8,861 nucleotides of DNA from Chlamydiia bacterium (GTDB lineage Bacteria > Chlamydiota > Chlamydiia > Chlamydiales > FEN-1388): the NCBI GenBank assembly GCA_023269335.1, contig JAHFTM010000061.1, positions 1 through 8,861 on the forward strand, given 5' to 3'. The notes under the pieces are model-generated. The model was not told the origin of the DNA. It saw only the letters and a program-made list of their open reading frames with translations, and made no database searches. Within the stretch, counting starts at the first letter, position 1; every line of letters starts with the position of its first letter. The position numbers were made by a program, and so were the translations under genes. Positions 6,495 to 8,861 of the stretch are shown here, piece by piece.

Positions 6495-6728
6495 ATGAAC
6501 GAAAGAGTTGTACTTACCATTGAATGCATAAAAAAAGTCATGCAGCTGAATGGCAGAAAAGAAACAGCACTTACTCCAACTACCGATATACTGGCAGACA
6601 CCTCTCTTGATTCACTCGACCTGGCACAAGTGGTGATCATGTTAGAAGAAAAAACAGAAAAAACGCCTTTTGCTAAGGGCTTCATTCAGTTTCGCACCAT
6701 ACAAGAGCTTGCCAAGCTGTATGAATGA
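6495..6728 (+). CDS. Dedicated acyl carrier protein
   Basis: 77 residues, the standard ACP length, with a four-helix pattern and the phosphopantetheine site DSLDL, where Ser40 (L-D-S-L-D) opens the acidic helix 2 (LAQVVIMLEEK). A phosphopantetheinyl transferase would have to convert it to the holo form, and none is in view. It begins 2 bases after the DUF4910 stop and its last 8 bases overlap the ligase gene, so translation is probably coupled. The sequence differs from housekeeping AcpP (no strict DSLDTVEL helix), and no fabD/fabF genes adjoin it. It is therefore best seen as a specialised carrier loaded by the neighbouring ligase rather than part of bulk fatty-acid synthesis. The Shine-Dalgarno is weak (AGG at 6485-6487), consistent with reinitiation from the upstream gene. 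Confidence 0.92.
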   Translation: MNERVVLTIECIKKVMQLNGRKETALTPTTDILADTSLDSLDLAQVVIMLEEKTEKTPFAKGFIQFRTIQELAKLYE

Positions 6729-7989
6729 TTCTTCTTCCTTATTCATCATTGGCACTACAGTTGTGACAAGAGAGGCATTTGTTGCACTTGTAAAGCAGTA
6801 CGACGCTCTTTTTGCAGAGCATTCACATATTCTTATCAGATGCCAAGACCCGCTTCTTTTTAATGTGGCACTCATTGCCAGTTGGCACCATAAAAACCAT
6901 TTATTTATCTGCCCTTCTTACTATAGTGACGAGGAGGTAGAGGCACTGTGCAAAAAATTTCACAACACGCTTTTTCTTTTTGAGCACGAGGGGTATTTTG
7001 GAACAAAAGTTTTTTCTCATACGATCTGTACAAAAGATACTGGCGCGTTGTACATCTTTACTTCAGCAACCACGGGGCCTGCAAAAATCACCCAGCATAG
7101 CTGGGAGACAATCCAGCACTCAGCAAAGCAAGCTAAAAAATTGGAAGGCAATAGCTGGCTGATGAGCTATGCTATCTACACCTATGCTGGCTTGCAGGTC
7201 TTTTTTTCTGCCTATCTCAACAATGGATCGATTTATTATCCAGGGAATGATCAAGAAATGGCAGCTGGAATTGTGCGTAATAAAATATCTGTTATTAGTG
7301 CCACCCCTACTTACTGGAAGATGCTTGTTAGCAGCTGGTCAAAAACAGTTGTCCCGCCTGTTTTAGAGCAGGCAACGCTTGGTGGAGAAATCGTGAATCA
7401 AGATGTGCTCGATCTCGTCCAGCAATTTTTCAAACCAAAAAGACTGACACATATCTATGCATCCAGTGAAGCTGGAACTACGATCGTTGTCTCGGATGGT
7501 CTGGCAGGCTTTCCTTTAGCCTTTCTTGAGAAGAGAGGTGGGGTTGGGCTACGACTTGAAGATAGGTGCTTAAAAGTCAAATCGCCTTATGGGATGCTGA
7601 GCTACCTCAATGCTCCAGAAAAGCGTACAGCTGATGGCTGGATAGATACAGGCGATCTTGTGGAAATAAAAGGTGAGCGCATCTATTTTCTTGGTCGGCA
7701 AGATGAGGTGATCAATGTGGGGGGCTTGAAGGTACATCCTGAAGAGATAGAGACCATTCTTTGCGCACTTGATTCAATTTTTGATGCGTGCGTCTATGCA
7801 AAAAAGAGTCCCATTACAGGCAGCATCGTAGCTGCTGATGTCGTCATGAAAAAAGGCTGTAGCTTTGATTCCGACTTCCTGTATAAGCAGCTGAGAGGGC
7901 TTCTGCCAGATTTTAAAATTCCCCGATTTATACAACAAGTTTCCAATGTAGAGGTTTCGGCTAATGGAAAAAAAATACGACCCAAATAA
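6721..7989 (+). CDS. Short AMP-forming acyl ligase (ANL superfamily), likely acyl-ACP synthetase
   Basis: 422 residues with the adenylate-forming core motifs in order: TSATTGPAK (114-122, phosphate loop; usual TSGTTGxPK, so the first Gly is Ala), IYASSEAGT (245-253), GWIDTGDL (306-313), GRQDEVINVGGLKVHPEEIE (from 325) and ANGKKIR (414-420) carrying the A10 lysine (Lys417 or 418). It is about 100 residues shorter than typical acyl-CoA ligases, mostly in the N-terminal subdomain. It resembles the small stand-alone ligases paired with ACPs, such as the C. jejuni Cj1307-Cj1308 pair. It probably adenylates a small carboxylic or amino acid and thioesterifies it to the adjacent ACP. ATG 6721 is chosen: it overlaps the ACP stop by 8 bases, whereas TTG 6670 would run deep into the ACP gene. 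Its last 26 bases overlap the SDR gene. Confidence 0.9.
   Translation: MNDSSSLFIIGTTVVTREAFVALVKQYDALFAEHSHILIRCQDPLLFNVALIASWHHKNHLFICPSYYSDEEVEALCKKFHNTLFLFEHEGYFGTKVFSHTICTKDTGALYIFTSATTGPAKITQHSWETIQHSAKQAKKLEGNSWLMSYAIYTYAGLQVFFSAYLNNGSIYYPGNDQEMAAGIVRNKISVISATPTYWKMLVSSWSKTVVPPVLEQATLGGEIVNQDVLDLVQQFFKPKRLTHIYASSEAGTTIVVSDGLAGFPLAFLEKRGGVGLRLEDRCLKVKSPYGMLSYLNAPEKRTADGWIDTGDLVEIKGERIYFLGRQDEVINVGGLKVHPEEIETILCALDSIFDACVYAKKSPITGSIVAADVVMKKGCSFDSDFLYKQLRGLLPDFKIPRFIQQVSNVEVSANGKKIRPK
7951..7966 (+). promoter_or_regulatory. Ribosome-binding site of the SDR gene inside the ligase gene
   Basis: GAGG (7951-7954) stands 9 bases before the SDR ATG (7964-7966), within the ligase's last codons. 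This supports starting the SDR inside the overlap rather than at a later codon. Confidence 0.6.
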
Positions 7990-8725
7990 ACGGCATATCA
8001 TCATCTCAGGTGGCTCTAAAGGGCTGGGCTACAGCCTGTGCCAAAGTTTACTAGAAGATAAAAACTATCCTGGCTATTTCATTTCTACTTTCAGCCGAAC
8101 AAAGACAGCTGAAATGGATGAACTTTTGCAGCGCTACCCTGACTCTTTTTATTATGCCGAGCTAGATATTCATGATGGCAAAGCGCTCATAGACTATGTA
8201 GAAGAGGCTTGTAAACGCTCTAGTAACCTTTATGGCCTGATCAACAATGCAGCTATTGTGCAGGCGGGGGTGCTGGCAACTTTGCCTGAAGTGGAAATCA
8301 TGAAGATGTTGGAAGTTAATGTGACGAGTGCTCTTATGCTGACCCGTCTTTTTTTACGAAAGATGCTTCAAGAAGAAGGAAAGGGTAGAATTGTGAATAT
8401 CAGCTCTATTTGCGGTTTGCGTGGCTATAGCGGCCTGGCAGTCTATTCAGCTACGAAAGCAGCCCTTGATGGCTTTACAAGAGGCCTTGCTCGTGAGCTT
8501 GGCAGCCGCGGCATTACAGTTAATTCAGTAGCGCCGGGCTATATGAGAACAGATCTTTCTGCATCGTTAAGTGATGAACAGTTGGAGCAGATTAAAAGAA
8601 GAACTCCGCTTGGTAGACTTGCCGAAGGAATAGATATTGTTCCGCTTGTGCGCTTTCTCTTGTCAGAAGAGGCCTCTTTTATCACTAGTCAGACGATTGT
8701 TGTCGATGGTGGGATTTCAAATTGA
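7964..8725 (+). CDS. Short-chain dehydrogenase/reductase, FabG-like ketoreductase
   Basis: 253 residues, classical SDR length. Cofactor motif SGGSKGLG (15-22, TGxxxGxG form with Ser for Thr), FSR with Arg45 at the end of strand 2 suggesting NADPH, an acidic LD (67-68) at the adenine position, NNAA (94-97), Asn119, catalytic Ser148 (NISSICG), Tyr161 and Lys165 (YSATK), then VAPGYMRTDL and the C-terminal VVDGGISN typical of FabG-type enzymes. It probably reduces a 3-oxo group on an ACP-bound acyl chain, or a sugar-linked oxo group, in the same operon; family membership is firm and the substrate is inferred. It overlaps the upstream ligase by 26 bases and its TGA shares one base with the next ATG (TGATG), so the genes are translationally linked. 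A housekeeping FabG is less likely because no other fatty-acid synthesis genes adjoin it. Confidence 0.93.
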   Translation: MEKKYDPNKRHIIISGGSKGLGYSLCQSLLEDKNYPGYFISTFSRTKTAEMDELLQRYPDSFYYAELDIHDGKALIDYVEEACKRSSNLYGLINNAAIVQAGVLATLPEVEIMKMLEVNVTSALMLTRLFLRKMLQEEGKGRIVNISSICGLRGYSGLAVYSATKAALDGFTRGLARELGSRGITVNSVAPGYMRTDLSASLSDEQLEQIKRRTPLGRLAEGIDIVPLVRFLLSEEASFITSQTIVVDGGISN

Positions 8726-8861
8726 TGTCTCTTTTTCTTTCAAAAAAAACATTGGTCGAAGATCTTAAAAAAGCGTGTCAAAGCTTCCCGGATGTGCCTG
8801 TAGTACTGCATTCTGATCTTTTAAAAATAGGCCTGACAAATAAGCCTACTGAGCGCCTTGA
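8725..8861 (+). CDS. Start of an AAC(3)-like acyltransferase (3' partial)
   Basis: Only the first 45 residues are present before the window ends. The ATG (8725-8727) overlaps the SDR stop in a TGATG junction. The fragment has a helix (TLVEDLKKACQSF) followed by VPVVLHSDLLKIGL. This matches the N-terminal pattern of the aminoglycoside 3-N-acetyltransferase family, in which a helix (xxLxxDLxxLG) is followed by a strand like LMVHSSLxxIG. Members of this family in surface-glycan loci, such as C. jejuni Cj1296/1297 next to Cj1295, are thought to acylate amino sugars rather than antibiotics. The fragment is short, so the family call is tentative. Position and coupling make an acyl-transfer step in the same pathway plausible. 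Confidence 0.55.
   Translation, partial: MSLFLSKKTLVEDLKKACQSFPDVPVVLHSDLLKIGLTNKPTERL

Noticed and set aside
6670..6720. TTG start giving the ligase 17 extra residues
   Set aside because: It would lie deep inside the ACP gene. ATG 6721 gives the usual short operon overlap and the extra residues look like ACP sequence read in the wrong frame.
1..8861. tRNA, rRNA, CRISPR array, insertion sequence or attachment site
   Set aside because: No cloverleaf with a TTCRA loop, no spaced direct repeats, no transposase motifs and no terminal inverted repeats were seen on either strand.

Overview
The window looks like a bacterial chromosome segment of moderate-to-low G+C (low 40s percent by eye). It has standard stop codons, short intergenic gaps and Shine-Dalgarno-led genes. 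An MsbA-like exporter, a lysine-rich Sec-exported orphan and a 500-residue Pro/Ala-linker protein without a signal peptide suggest a host-associated Gram-negative bacterium. The style of the orphan proteins resembles environmental Chlamydiota (Parachlamydia/Waddlia/Simkania type). That assignment is an inference from style, and an intracellular gammaproteobacterium is not excluded.

Layout. (1) Positions 1-1580, plus strand: an MsbA-type ABC exporter, cut at its N-terminus by the window edge. A single in-frame TAA at 792-794 interrupts it between the membrane domain and a fully motif-intact ATPase domain. (2) Positions 1597-2388, minus strand: an exported, very basic orphan protein convergent with the exporter. 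(3) Positions 2389-2561: AT-rich spacer with two inverted repeats. (4) Positions 2562-3470, minus strand: a DapA/NanA-superfamily aldolase or lyase whose active-site surroundings are not those of a canonical DapA. (5) Positions 3471-3612: divergent control region. (6) Positions 3613-5115, plus strand: a 500-residue modular protein with a helical N-terminus and two small globular domains separated by proline/alanine-rich linkers. Both globular domains can be laid onto the SH2 fold order by eye. (7) Positions 5170-8861, plus strand: a tightly packed operon of a DUF2172/DUF4910 (COG4310) aminopeptidase-like protein, a dedicated acyl carrier protein, a short AMP-forming acyl ligase, an SDR ketoreductase and the start of an AAC(3)-like acyltransferase. 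It continues past the window.

How the genes may work together. The operon reads as an acyl-tailoring line. The ligase would activate a carboxylic acid and load it on the ACP, the SDR would reduce an oxo group, and the AAC(3)-like enzyme would transfer the acyl group to an amino sugar. The DUF4910 protein is of a type found in surface-glycan loci, for example Campylobacter jejuni Cj1295, which is linked to flagellin glycan modification. The chemistry is inferred from families; no substrate can be read from the sequence. The most unusual gene is the putative tandem SH2-like protein at 3613-5115.
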